DNA of 64,000 bases from JAAGZL01 sp964628835 (GTDB lineage Bacteria; Pseudomonadota; Gammaproteobacteria; Chromatiales; Chromatiaceae), in contig CAZVME010000009.1 of assembly GCA_964628835.1 (NCBI GenBank), positions 1 to 64,000 on the forward strand, read 5' to 3'. A program made the position numbers and the translations under genes. This document shows, piece by piece, positions 55,727 to 64,000 of the stretch (positions are counted from its first letter, which is position 1; each line of letters begins with the position of its first letter). Below the pieces are notes generated by a model that worked only from the letters and a program-made list of their open reading frames with translations, ran no database searches and was not told the DNA's origin.

Positions 55727-56239
55727 CTAAAGAATACGGCTCAGCACCTGTTTGAAAAAACCTCCAGGGGCAATTGTAATCTGGGCATTTTCCACATTGA
55801 TATCGTCCAAAGCATACTCGGACACCTCCACCCCGGCCTCGGCATACATCTCCTTGGACAGCACCAGGTCGCTCTCCCAACGGGAGAGAAAATCCTCACT
55901 GGGTGATATATAAACCACCCGCCCCACCTCATCCTGGATCAGCTTGGAGGCGCAACGCGGACACGGCGGGTGGGTAACAAACACCGTGCACCCGGCTATA
56001 TCACGCTTGGCGAAGATCATGGCATTCTCCTCGGCATGAATGGTCAGGTTAAGTTTGGTATCCCTGTCACTAAGACGTTCCGGAGCATCCATTACCCCTG
56101 CAGCAAAACCGTTATACCCCAGCGACACAATACGGTTGCCATCAGTGATGACCGCACCCACCTGAGAGGATGGGTCTTTGCTCCAGGCTGAGGTGTGGGC
56201 TGCCAGACCGAGAAAACGTGTATCCCATTTTTTGCTCAT
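55727..56239 (-). CDS. Deoxycytidylate (dCMP) deaminase family protein
   Basis: About 170 residues. It has the zinc deaminase motifs HAEENA (His ligand plus catalytic Glu) and PCPRCASKLIQ (two Cys ligands), with DPSSQVGAVI and LGYNGFAAGV of the ComEB/dCMP deaminase group. It makes dUMP from dCMP for thymidylate synthesis. The start is taken as the ATG at 56239 (MSKKWDTRF). An upstream extension to 56356 runs into a dispersed repeat and is unlikely to be translated. Confidence 0.9.
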   Translation of the reverse strand: MSKKWDTRFLGLAAHTSAWSKDPSSQVGAVITDGNRIVSLGYNGFAAGVMDAPERLSDRDTKLNLTIHAEENAMIFAKRDIAGCTVFVTHPPCPRCASKLIQDEVGRVVYISPSEDFLSRWESDLVLSKEMYAEAGVEVSEYALDDINVENAQITIAPGGFFKQVLSRIL

Positions 56240-56380
56240 TTTTGTTCGTCCGCGTTTGTACGTTGCTGGCATTCTAAAGGAAAGCGTGGGGGGTGTCTGT
56301 TGTTCCGGTAGGAGACCTTCTATTTGAGAGGCAGCTGGTCGAGCCTTTGTTTTCAAAGGTGGTGTTAAACAACAAAACGA

Positions 56381-56409
56381 CTGGATGCCAGATCAGGTCC
56401 GGCATGACG
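56381..56409. repeat. Dispersed palindromic repeat unit
   Basis: ctggatgccagat, caggtccggcatgacg: a member of the same ctggat...atgacg family as the array at 15509-16241, here as a single intergenic copy between the deaminase gene and a hypothetical gene. Confidence 0.65.
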
Positions 56410-56475
56410 TGAATCTCAATCTTCAGGGAGTTGGATGCAAAAACAGGGACCCAAGCCCCGTCACCATTATCAAAT

Positions 56476-56934
56476 CTATAACTCCGGTGGATCAATCTGC
56501 GTCATGCCACCGCTATCATTGTCGTGATCGCCACCACACAGATCCCAGTCCCTCTCCTCACACACCCACCAGAGGCCACCAAACGCCAGCGCACCTATGC
56601 CAACGTACTTCCAGTTGATACTGCTATGGGTGGAAGTAGTTCCATCGGCATTGTATCTGGTGATCTTCTGGAGCATGTTAACACCATTCAGCTTGAATGA
56701 GTCTAACTGGGTGCCGGTGAACTTCATCTCGGCATAGGGAATGGAGGTGAAAATATTCGCGCTGCCATTCCAGGTTGGCTCAACCCTGGCCAGTTGCAGA
56801 CCGTAGCTGGGCGTTACTTTTTTACTAGCACCAAACGGGATATTGATATAGGCCAGCGGCATCGGCTCTGCGTATAGACCCCCTGCCAGCAGGTTGGATG
56901 CCGCCAGCAGCAGGCAGGTTATGAGTCTGGGCAT
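56476..56934 (-). CDS. Hypothetical exported protein
   Basis: About 152 residues from the ATG at 56934. It has a signal peptide (LITCLLLAASNLLAGGLYAEP), a beta-rich body (INIPFGASKKVTPSYGLQLARV) and a C-terminal hydrophobic segment WKYVGIGALAFGGLWWVC followed by an acidic tail. No family is recognised. The late hydrophobic segment suggests membrane attachment. It is divergent from the diguanylate cyclase gene. Confidence 0.6.
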   Translation of the reverse strand: MPRLITCLLLAASNLLAGGLYAEPMPLAYINIPFGASKKVTPSYGLQLARVEPTWNGSANIFTSIPYAEMKFTGTQLDSFKLNGVNMLQKITRYNADGTTSTHSSINWKYVGIGALAFGGLWWVCEERDWDLCGGDHDNDSGGMTQIDPPEL

Positions 56935-57207
56935 AATTCCGTCTCCATATATGGTGGCATTTTTAGAGGATTCTACGACACCGCCGTCAGGCAGACAAAC
57001 CAGGATTATATTATCTGACTCCAACCCATCCTGAAGCTCCCCGCAACACTACCACCAACGATGTATCAACAAGGAGGGTCAAGAAATATTATTTCATACT
57101 TCAATAGGATAGAACACCCACCAAACAACTCCATACTGGTCCAACACACACCGGATTTCTTGACGCAATGCACCAAACTCCATACCCTTTACTATCAAAA
57201 TATAAAT

Positions 57208-59097
57208 ATGAATAGTAACGGACCACTACATCAACAACGCCTGTACCAGTTTATTATTATACTGGCGACCGTACTTATCGCCGGTTCAGCACTCCTCTTC
57301 TTAAAAGACTTTCAAACCCAGACCAAATCAGCCAAACGTGAACTGCTTGGTGTCAAATATGTACAAAAACTGCAAGCAGCAATGTTTGAGACACAAAGGG
57401 TACGCGGCCTGTATGAGATACTGCGGCATGGAGATCTGGGGGCGCAGGCTCCCTATGCGGAAGCCCGGGAGACACTAGATAAAAAATTTGAACATATACT
57501 CAGCGATGCTTACGGAACAGAGATTGGTATAACCCATCATCTTCGGGCATTACAGGCTGCAATCGGCAGGCTTCTGAATGAACTTTCCAGGGAGACAGAT
57601 CCAAAGGCCTTCCAGCGCTTCACTCACCACATAGAGATATTTAGGGATCTGCTAATGCAGACCGCAACCCGGTCTCACCTGGCACTGGATACGGATGTAA
57701 CAACCTTCTATCTTGCAGACCTTTCCACCAACCATCTGCCATCCGTAGTAGAGGCCATCGCACGACTACGCGGTATAGGAGCAGCAATAATTGCTAATGG
57801 CCAATACCACGAGACTGATCGACACCAGCTGGAGCGAAGCATCAAGGAAATACATCTTGAACTGGCCCACGTCGATAGGAATCTGCGCACAGTTTCCGCA
57901 CTCAATCCAGAGATAGATACAGCACTGTCTAAACGTCTCAGCCGCATAGATGAAAAGGTGCAACATTTCACCAGCCTAGCCAGATCCACAACAACAATTG
58001 GCAACTCCGATACAGATGCCATGAGCTTTTATGGAATGGGCACCCAGGCCGTGGGTATATGTGATGCGTTATGCAGTAGTGTGCGCAATCTATTGAAGCA
58101 GATGCTTACCGAGCGTATCAGCGAGTTACAACAGCAGGCAGTAACAGTAGGCACAGGATTAAGCAGCGCCATGCTACTACTGATGGTTCTGGCCGTAGTG
58201 TTTTACCGCAGAGAAAATCACCTGGTGCAGCGGCTATTGGATGAGACCCACTTCAGCTCAACCCTGGTGGATAACCTGCCCAGCCTGTTCTACCTGATTG
58301 ACACCAATGGCAAGTTCATACGCTGGAATCACGAGTTTGAACGCATCTCCGGTTATAGCAGTGATGAGATAGCCCGACTTCATGTCACGGATTTGATCGT
58401 GGAGAGTCAAAAGGAATATGTAGAAGGTAAAATGCAATCTATCTTTAGTAACGGGTCAGCAGATGCAGAGCTGGACATGCTCACCAAATCCTTAGACATC
58501 ATCCCCATCTATGCCACCGGTTTACAAGTAGAACTGAAGAACAGGCCCTACCTCGTTGGCTTTGCTCTGGATATAACAGAACGCAAACTGATGGAGGCGC
58601 AGCTTAAACAGACCGCCATCACCGATAGGTTGACCGGGGTATTCAATCGCGCCAAATTCAATACTGATCTAAAACAGATTGTAAAACAGGCACAGCGTTA
58701 TCAACGCACTTTTTCCCTGATTGCCATTGATATCGACAAGTTCAAACATATCAACGACACCTACGGCCATGGCGCAGGAGATGAGGTAATTCAAGAGGTT
58801 GTCAATACAATCAAAGACCGGATCCGGCAACCGGACGGCATCTACCGTTATGGTGGCGAGGAGTTCCATGTAATATTGCCAGAAACCAATCTGGAAGGCG
58901 CCTTCTTGCAGGCGGAGCGGCTGCGCCAGGCAGTTAGCGAATACAAATTCAATTACATAGGAACGGTGACCATAAGTCTGGGTGTGGCTGAATATCGTGC
59001 GGGCGAAGCCCTGCATGTACTACTGAAACGGGCAGATGACTCGCTCTACGCGGCCAAAGTTGCCGGCAGGAACCGGGTGGACATGAGCCCGGCGTAA
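57208..59097 (+). CDS. Membrane-bound PAS-GGDEF diguanylate cyclase
   Basis: About 629 residues from the ATG at 57208. Membrane helices near the N-terminus (FIIILATVLIAGSALLFL) and at about 320-340 flank a ~280-residue helical periplasmic sensor. A PAS domain (FYLIDTNGKFIRWNHEFERISGYSSDE) and then an active GGDEF domain follow. The catalytic motif is YGGEEF, and the substrate-binding region is DKFKHINDTYGHGAGDEV. There is no EAL domain. It should make c-di-GMP, possibly feeding the LapD switch and EPS genes in this window. Upstream codons to 57061 lack domain features. Confidence 0.92.
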   Translation: MNSNGPLHQQRLYQFIIILATVLIAGSALLFLKDFQTQTKSAKRELLGVKYVQKLQAAMFETQRVRGLYEILRHGDLGAQAPYAEARETLDKKFEHILSDAYGTEIGITHHLRALQAAIGRLLNELSRETDPKAFQRFTHHIEIFRDLLMQTATRSHLALDTDVTTFYLADLSTNHLPSVVEAIARLRGIGAAIIANGQYHETDRHQLERSIKEIHLELAHVDRNLRTVSALNPEIDTALSKRLSRIDEKVQHFTSLARSTTTIGNSDTDAMSFYGMGTQAVGICDALCSSVRNLLKQMLTERISELQQQAVTVGTGLSSAMLLLMVLAVVFYRRENHLVQRLLDETHFSSTLVDNLPSLFYLIDTNGKFIRWNHEFERISGYSSDEIARLHVTDLIVESQKEYVEGKMQSIFSNGSADAELDMLTKSLDIIPIYATGLQVELKNRPYLVGFALDITERKLMEAQLKQTAITDRLTGVFNRAKFNTDLKQIVKQAQRYQRTFSLIAIDIDKFKHINDTYGHGAGDEVIQEVVNTIKDRIRQPDGIYRYGGEEFHVILPETNLEGAFLQAERLRQAVSEYKFNYIGTVTISLGVAEYRAGEALHVLLKRADDSLYAAKVAGRNRVDMSPA

Positions 59098-59253
59098 ATC
59101 GGCAACCACAAAATGACGGATCAGGATGCAGCAATCATCCACCACCCACAAAACAGGTAGTATGAAGCGGGTCCCTGGACGGGGCCAAAATATCCACCCA
59201 TCATCAATTTAGCCTGTGGGAGGCGCGTCCCGCGCCGACGGAATATGGCAAGC

Positions 59254-59412
59254 TGATTGCCAACTCCATCGTGCCGAATCGCCACTCCCACAGGTGAACA
59301 AACTCACTCTTCTGCAAACAAGCGCCACTTACTCCCTTCCCTGCACTGCGCGCAGGAAACGGCAAAGCCTTTTAGCAGCTCACCGCCAGGGGCGGTGGTT
59401 TACCTGGAGCCA
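59254..59412. repeat. Dispersed repeat, copy 2 (about 159 bp)
   Basis: This copy matches copy 1 at 26378-26528, including a 49-base identical block (59280-59328), the gcactgcgcgcag palindrome, caaagcctttta and a closing ccgcc-agg-ggcgg hairpin. It is flanked on the left by cctgtgggag, which pairs with ctcccacagg inside the repeat. Confidence 0.85.
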
Positions 59413-59452
59413 ATTAAAAACCCCGGGAAGCATAAACCTCCCAGGGTTTTAC
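59412..59452 (-). terminator. Rho-independent terminator of mrp
   Basis: On the minus strand aaaaccctgggag pairs with cttcccggggtttt, with a short loop and a T-run. It directly follows the mrp stop at 59472. Confidence 0.85.
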
Positions 59453-59471
59453 CAAGCTCAGCGTTACTAAC

Positions 59472-60563
59472 TTAGTTGTTCTGGATCACAATGCTCGGGA
59501 ACTTGGACGCATAGCTCTTCGCCTGCTGTGACAGCTTGGCTGCCGTCTTGCGGGCAATTTCCCGATAGATCTGGGAGATACGGTGATCCGGTTCTGCAAC
59601 TACGGTAGGTTTACCACCATCGGTCTCTTCACGAATACGAATATCCAGTGGCAAGGCACCCAGGAAATCCACCCCGTACTGCTCGGCCATGCGCGAACCA
59701 CCGCCTTCACCGAAGATATGCTCCTCATGATTACACTCGGAACAGATATGAATACTCATATTCTCCACGATACCGAGAACCGGAACCTCTACCTTCTCAA
59801 ACATCTTGAAACCCTTACGGGCGTCCAGCAAGGCTATGTCCTGTGGCGTGGTGACGATTACCGCACCAGAAACCGGCACCTTCTGAGCCAGGGTGAGCTG
59901 GGTATCACCGGTGCCAGGTGGCAGGTCAATCACCAGATAATCCAGGCTGTCCCAGTTGGTATCATTCAACAGCTGTTCCAGGGCCTGGGTGACCATGGGG
60001 CCACGCCAGATCATTGGGGTCTCTTCATCCACCAGAAAACCGATGGACATTGCCTGCAGGCCATAGTTTTCCATTGGCTCCAGGGTCTTGCCGTCCTTTG
60101 ATTCAGGCTGACCGGAAATACCCAGCATGCGCGGCTGGGACGGACCATAGATATCGGCATCCAGAAGACCTACCTTAGCGCCTTCTGCTGCCAGGGCCAG
60201 GGCCATGTTTACCGCCGTGGTGGATTTACCCACACCACCCTTGCCAGAGGCAACGGCAATAATGTTCTTTACGTTATCGATTGGCTTGAGTGATTTCTGC
60301 ACCGAGTGGGCGCCCACCTCCCACTTCAGCTCTACCTCGGCAGCACTGACTCCGGCAACCGACTCCACTCTCTCTTTTACTGCGGCAATCAGCTCATCCC
60401 GGAAACCATCGACCGGAAATCCCAGCTCAACACTGATCTTTACCTTGTCGCCATCGATTGAAACATCCTTAATGGCCTTGGCCTCAACCAGATCCTGCTC
60501 CAGGTGGGGCTCCACAAAGCCCTTGATTGCTTCTTCTATCTGCTCACGTGTCAGTTCAGACAT
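59472..60563 (-). CDS. mrp: Iron-sulfur cluster carrier ATPase Mrp/ApbC
   Basis: A 363-residue P-loop protein that carries Fe-S clusters to apoproteins. An N-terminal MIP18/DUF59 domain (about 1-85) precedes the deviant Walker A GKGGVGKSTTAVNMALAL, and ICSECNH provides the CxxC cluster-binding cysteines. Length and domain order are standard for Mrp. It is divergent from metG across about 306 bp. Confidence 0.95.
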   Translation of the reverse strand: MSELTREQIEEAIKGFVEPHLEQDLVEAKAIKDVSIDGDKVKISVELGFPVDGFRDELIAAVKERVESVAGVSAAEVELKWEVGAHSVQKSLKPIDNVKNIIAVASGKGGVGKSTTAVNMALALAAEGAKVGLLDADIYGPSQPRMLGISGQPESKDGKTLEPMENYGLQAMSIGFLVDEETPMIWRGPMVTQALEQLLNDTNWDSLDYLVIDLPPGTGDTQLTLAQKVPVSGAVIVTTPQDIALLDARKGFKMFEKVEVPVLGIVENMSIHICSECNHEEHIFGEGGGSRMAEQYGVDFLGALPLDIRIREETDGGKPTVVAEPDHRISQIYREIARKTAAKLSQQAKSYASKFPSIVIQNN

Positions 60564-60869
60564 AATTCGTTTTCTCCTGCCGACCGGTCAACACCGGCGT
60601 ATATTAGAGTATTACCATAAATATATGGAGCGCAGTTTACACCAACAGCGCTCCATTTCCCAACCAAAATAGTTGGTCTTTTGAAATCTTTTGCAATTCT
60701 TACAGAATTCTGTCGCCGGATTGACCGAGCCGGGCTTTTGTGACGATTAACGGTATATGCGCCACCTACCGATAAATAAATCGGCCACTCCTTAGATGTT
60801 CGTAGAGAATGATATGTGAAATAATCCCCCGTTTACAGATAAAACAATGTCGCCGGTAAATATTCAACA
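60564..60869. other. 306-bp divergent promoter region between mrp and metG
   Basis: It contains no recognised gene. An eight-codon frame (ATG at 60847, MSPVNIQQ) ends in a TGA that overlaps the metG ATG as ATGA. It could couple translation, or be chance. Promoter boxes could not be assigned with confidence. Confidence 0.45.
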
Positions 60870-62912
60870 ATGAGCAATAAACAACGAAAAATCCTGGTCA
60901 CCAGTGCCCTGCCCTATGCCAATGGCCCCATCCACATAGGTCATCTCGTAGAGTATCTTCAGACCGATATATGGGTACGTTTTCAGAAAATGCGAGGGCA
61001 TGAGTGCATTTATGTGTGCGCCGATGATGCCCACGGCACCCCGATCATGCTGCGAGCACGCCAGGATGGCATTGAGCCGGAGGAGTTGATCGCCCGTGTA
61101 GCCCATGAACATCAGGCAGATTTTGCCGAGTTCCATGTGGGTTTTGACAACTATCACTCCACCCATTCGGAAGAAAATAAAGAGTATGCCTCTCTGATCT
61201 ACCAGCGCAACAGCGATAAGGACCACATCCACAAGCGCACCATCACCCAGGCATACGACCCGGTGGAGAATATGTTCCTGCCGGACCGCTTCATCAAGGG
61301 TGAGTGCCCCAAGTGCGGGGCCGAGGACCAGTATGGCGACAACTGTGAGGCCTGCGGGGCCAGCTACTCACCCAGTGAACTAAAGAACCCAACCTCAGCT
61401 GTGTCCGGCGCCACCCCGGTAGACAAAGAGTCTGAGCACTACTTCTTCAAACTGGGCGATTTCGAACAGATGCTCAAGGAGTGGACCCATGGCGGCCATC
61501 TACAGAGCGAGGTGGCCAACAAGCTGGATGAGTGGTTCGAGGCCGGGTTGCAGGAGTGGGACATCTCCCGCGATGCCCCCTACTTCGGGTTTGAAATCCC
61601 CGACCACCCGGGAAAGTTCTTCTATGTGTGGATGGATGCACCCATCGGCTATATGGCCAGCTTCAGAAACCTGTGCGACAAGACCGAAGGTCTGAACTTT
61701 GATGAGTTCTGGGGACCAGAATCAGAGACCGAGCTGTACCACTTCATCGGTAAGGACATCATCTATTTCCACGCCCTGTTCTGGCCGGCCATGCTGCACG
61801 GTGCTAACTTCCGCACCCCCAGCGCCATCTTCTCCCACGGTTTTCTCACCGTGGACGGGCAGAAGATGTCCAAGTCCCGTGGCACCTTCATCAAGGCCCG
61901 CACCTACCTGGACCATCTCAACCCAGAGTATCTGCGCTACTACTTTGCCGCCAAGCTGAGTGCCGGGGTGGAGGATATCGACCTCAACCTGGAGGACTTC
62001 AGCGCCCGGGTAAACTCCGATCTGGTGGGCAAGGTGGTAAACATCGCCAGCCGCTGTGCCGGGTTCATCAAGAAGCGATTCAACGGCACCCTGTCTAACA
62101 ACATTGCCGAACAGGAGCTGTTTGACCGGTTCATTGCCGCCGGAGACTCCATCGCCGCCCGCTACGAGGCACGGGAATTCAGCCACGCTGTACGCGAGAT
62201 CATGGCCCTGGCCGACCGCGCCAACCAGTATATAGATGAGAAGAAGCCCTGGGTGATGGCCAAAGAAGAGGGCAAAGACCAGGAGCTGCACGACGTCTGC
62301 TCCATGGGCATAAACCTGTTCCGGGTCCTGATGGGCTACCTGCGCCCGATACTTCCGGCCACCGCCGAGAAGTCTGAAGCATTTCTACAGATCGAGCCCA
62401 TGAGCTGGGAGTCCATAAAGCAGCCACTAACCGGACACGCCATCGCCAAGTTCAAACCCTTGATGACTCGTGTTGAAGCCCCACAGATCGAGGCCATGGT
62501 TAACGACTCCAAGGACGATCTTGCCGCCCAGACCCAGGCTCAAGCAGAAAAACCCAGCGGTCCACTGGCGGATGACCCTATCGCCGACACCATTGAGTTC
62601 CCGGATTTTGCCAAGGTGGATCTGCGGGTGGTGAAGATCATCAAGGCAGAACATGTAGAGGGTGCAGACAAGCTGTTGCAGCTGACCCTGGACCTGGGTG
62701 GAGAGACCCGCAACGTATTTGCCGGCATCAAATCCGCCTATGCTCCGGAGGAGCTGGAAGGAAAACTGACAGTAATGGTGGCCAACCTGGCCCCACGCAA
62801 GATGCGCTTCGGCATCTCCGAAGGCATGGTACTGGCAGCCGGACCTGGTGGTAAGGATCTGTTTGTACTCAATCCAGACGAAGGTGCACTGCCTGGAATG
62901 AAGGTAAAATAG
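60870..62912 (+). CDS. metG: Methionyl-tRNA synthetase
   Basis: A 680-residue class I synthetase charging tRNA-Met. It has HIGH as GPIHIGHLVEYLQ, the zinc knuckle CPKCGAEDQYGDNCEACG, KMSKS as DGQKMSKSRGTF, and a C-terminal fused tRNA-binding domain (FAKVDLRVVKIIKAEHVEGADKL). This is the long bacterial form with dimerisation domain. The ribosome-binding site is weak. Nothing is missing. Confidence 0.97.
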   Translation: MSNKQRKILVTSALPYANGPIHIGHLVEYLQTDIWVRFQKMRGHECIYVCADDAHGTPIMLRARQDGIEPEELIARVAHEHQADFAEFHVGFDNYHSTHSEENKEYASLIYQRNSDKDHIHKRTITQAYDPVENMFLPDRFIKGECPKCGAEDQYGDNCEACGASYSPSELKNPTSAVSGATPVDKESEHYFFKLGDFEQMLKEWTHGGHLQSEVANKLDEWFEAGLQEWDISRDAPYFGFEIPDHPGKFFYVWMDAPIGYMASFRNLCDKTEGLNFDEFWGPESETELYHFIGKDIIYFHALFWPAMLHGANFRTPSAIFSHGFLTVDGQKMSKSRGTFIKARTYLDHLNPEYLRYYFAAKLSAGVEDIDLNLEDFSARVNSDLVGKVVNIASRCAGFIKKRFNGTLSNNIAEQELFDRFIAAGDSIAARYEAREFSHAVREIMALADRANQYIDEKKPWVMAKEEGKDQELHDVCSMGINLFRVLMGYLRPILPATAEKSEAFLQIEPMSWESIKQPLTGHAIAKFKPLMTRVEAPQIEAMVNDSKDDLAAQTQAQAEKPSGPLADDPIADTIEFPDFAKVDLRVVKIIKAEHVEGADKLLQLTLDLGGETRNVFAGIKSAYAPEELEGKLTVMVANLAPRKMRFGISEGMVLAAGPGGKDLFVLNPDEGALPGMKVK

Positions 62913-62971
62913 CTAAGCAATATCCAGGGCCCGAGTCAAACTACACACTTTGCTAGCTAGAATATAACTAG

Positions 62972-63015
62972 AGCAGCCAGGATTGGAGTCAAATTTGATT
63001 CCAATCCTGGCTGCT
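62972..63015. terminator. 44-nt near-perfect palindrome after metG
   Basis: The segment agcagccaggattgga, gtcaaatttgat, tccaatcctggctgct is its own reverse complement except at one symmetric position pair. It would form a stem of about 20 bp. It lies 60 bp after the metG stop with only a short T-rich tail (ggtttctggttatttt), so termination is plausible but an operator or mobile element is also possible. Confidence 0.65.
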
Positions 63016-63159
63016 GGTTTCTGGTTATTTTCTCCAAATCACTACCAACCACTCAGCCGACTCTGCCCCGGTTATTTACATTGCCCAGCCACCTAATTCC
63101 CTATAGAATATGCTGGATTAAATAATAAAGATCTACCATAGAAGTTGGGAATTACGGGG

Positions 63160-64000
63160 ATGGCAGTACATAAAAAATTCTCTAGTCTGCCCTCAAGACT
63201 AGCTCTCAGTGCTGCAGTAGCGACAGCAATGCTGAGCGGTTATGGCGGGCGTAAATCTTATGCCGGCAGTTGTATAGGTGCAGGTGGTGTCTACTCCTGT
63301 TCTGGGCCAGCTGCACCTGGTGACACCACCCAGACCCTTAATGGCACTCCGCTCACCGTCACTACAGACCCTGGCTTTGGCATTAATAAAATCGGATCCG
63401 GGAACGCCTTCACCCTGACTGGTACTGGCGGTTTGACCTTCACAGATAACCACAGTTCATCGATTTCTAGCCACTACTACGCGATTTATGCCCGCAATGA
63501 GACAAGTGGGGCCCTGTCCATAACCTCCACCGGAATGGTTACAGCAGGATCCCATGGGATTGTTGCCCATAATTCAGGTACAGACCTGGCCATTAATACA
63601 GCGGCACTCTATGGCAACCTCCACGGGATTTATGCCCGCAACACCGGAACAGGAGCCCTGTCCATAACCTCTACAGGTTTGGTTGATGCAAACAACCTCA
63701 ACGGGATTGATGCCCTCAACTCAGCTGCAGGTACGAATCTGACCATCAACAGTGCCGCAGTTACTGGTGGCTACAACGGGATTTTTGCCCGCAACCAAGG
63801 CGATGGGACCCTCTCCATAACCTCCACCGGCACAGTTACAGGGTCCTACGATGACGGGATTTACGCCCTCAACAGCGCTGCCGGTACGAGTCTGACCATC
63901 AACGCAGCGGCGGTCTCTGGTGACGATCGCGGGATTTGGGCCTACAACAAGGGCAGTGGTGACCTGTCAATAAACTCAACCGGTGCAGTTACGGGATTTA
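63160..64000 (+). CDS. Repeat-rich surface/autotransporter-like protein, partial (3' end outside window)
   Basis: An open frame of 280 codons that runs off the window. It has an N-terminal signal segment (SRLALSAAVATAMLSGYGG) and then a beta-rich passenger-like region. Repeats of about 40 residues recur: GI(Y/F/V/D)A(R/L/H)N followed by G(A/T)LSITSTG(T/M/L)V, alternating with NLTINSAAV-type blocks (first near residue 107, then about 166, 187 and 207). This pattern is typical of right-handed beta-helix adhesins and autotransporters. A translocator domain, if present, lies beyond the window. The start ATG has a purine-rich ACGGGG upstream. Confidence 0.8.
   Translation, partial: MAVHKKFSSLPSRLALSAAVATAMLSGYGGRKSYAGSCIGAGGVYSCSGPAAPGDTTQTLNGTPLTVTTDPGFGINKIGSGNAFTLTGTGGLTFTDNHSSSISSHYYAIYARNETSGALSITSTGMVTAGSHGIVAHNSGTDLAINTAALYGNLHGIYARNTGTGALSITSTGLVDANNLNGIDALNSAAGTNLTINSAAVTGGYNGIFARNQGDGTLSITSTGTVTGSYDDGIYALNSAAGTSLTINAAAVSGDDRGIWAYNKGSGDLSINSTGAVTGF

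Larger units (their letters stand above)
59098..59471. other. 374-bp convergent intergenic region
   Basis: This stretch lies between the diguanylate cyclase and mrp. It holds copy 2 of the dispersed repeat (59254-59412) and an mrp terminator hairpin. A further inverted pair, cctgtgggag at 59213 and ctcccacagg near 59285-59294, extends the repeat's structure. No gene was recognised. Confidence 0.55.

Noticed and set aside
59216..59470. Two overlapping plus-strand frames of 72-84 codons
   Set aside because: They lie in the dispersed repeat and the mrp terminator; the related copy at 26378 does not keep the same frame.

Overview
This window looks like chromosome of a free-living or host-associated gammaproteobacterium. 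The evidence is its set of FabA, CpdA, Hda, LapD/LapG, Mrp and MetG with a fused tRNA-binding domain, plus an exosortase/EPS locus typical of aquatic Proteobacteria. A link to sulfur-oxidising or Chromatiales-like lineages is only a guess.

Positions 1-29,200 form an exopolysaccharide (EPS) and protein-sorting locus, almost all on the minus strand. Read in transcription order (high to low coordinates) it holds: a VPLPA-CTERM substrate protein; a small Wza-type export protein, an outer-membrane barrel, a chain-length regulator, a BY-kinase-like ATPase and an ExeA-like ATPase; galE and rfbACDB (UDP-Gal and dTDP-L-rhamnose); manC (GDP-mannose); a 15-unit hairpin array next to a GIY-YIG nuclease gene; the XrtD exosortase fused to EpsI; a WecA-like initiating transferase; then an AT-rich accessory block with a beta-helix protein, deacetylase, acetyltransferase, three glycosyltransferases, a Wzx flippase and a Wzy/ligase. 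An IS256-family element with clear terminal repeats and a target duplication lies at the far end. A phosphomannomutase on the opposite strand (29.5-31 kb) completes GDP-mannose supply.

Positions 31,100-43,200 form a Lap-type adhesion system: a type I secretion adaptor, an ABC transporter and a TolC-like outer-membrane protein, a LuxR-type regulator, a compact RTX adhesin with a dialanine TAAG cleavage motif, and the c-di-GMP receptor LapD with the periplasmic protease LapG. The expected logic is that c-di-GMP-bound LapD holds LapG, so the adhesin stays anchored; when c-di-GMP falls, LapG cuts at TAAG and the cell lets go.

Positions 43,400-62,900 are mainly housekeeping: proS, fabA, cpdA, a possible PilZ-like protein, a YihY membrane protein, hda, an OmpA-like protein, pgsA, purMN, a DUF3108 protein, dCMP deaminase, a membrane-bound diguanylate cyclase, mrp and metG. 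The window ends inside a repeat-rich surface protein that starts at 63,160.

The intergenic DNA is unusually rich in structure: a MITE-like element (17,789-18,002), the 49-bp hairpin array, two copies of a ~155-bp dispersed repeat, nested palindromes before purM, and a 44-nt palindrome after metG. No tRNA, rRNA or CRISPR array was seen.
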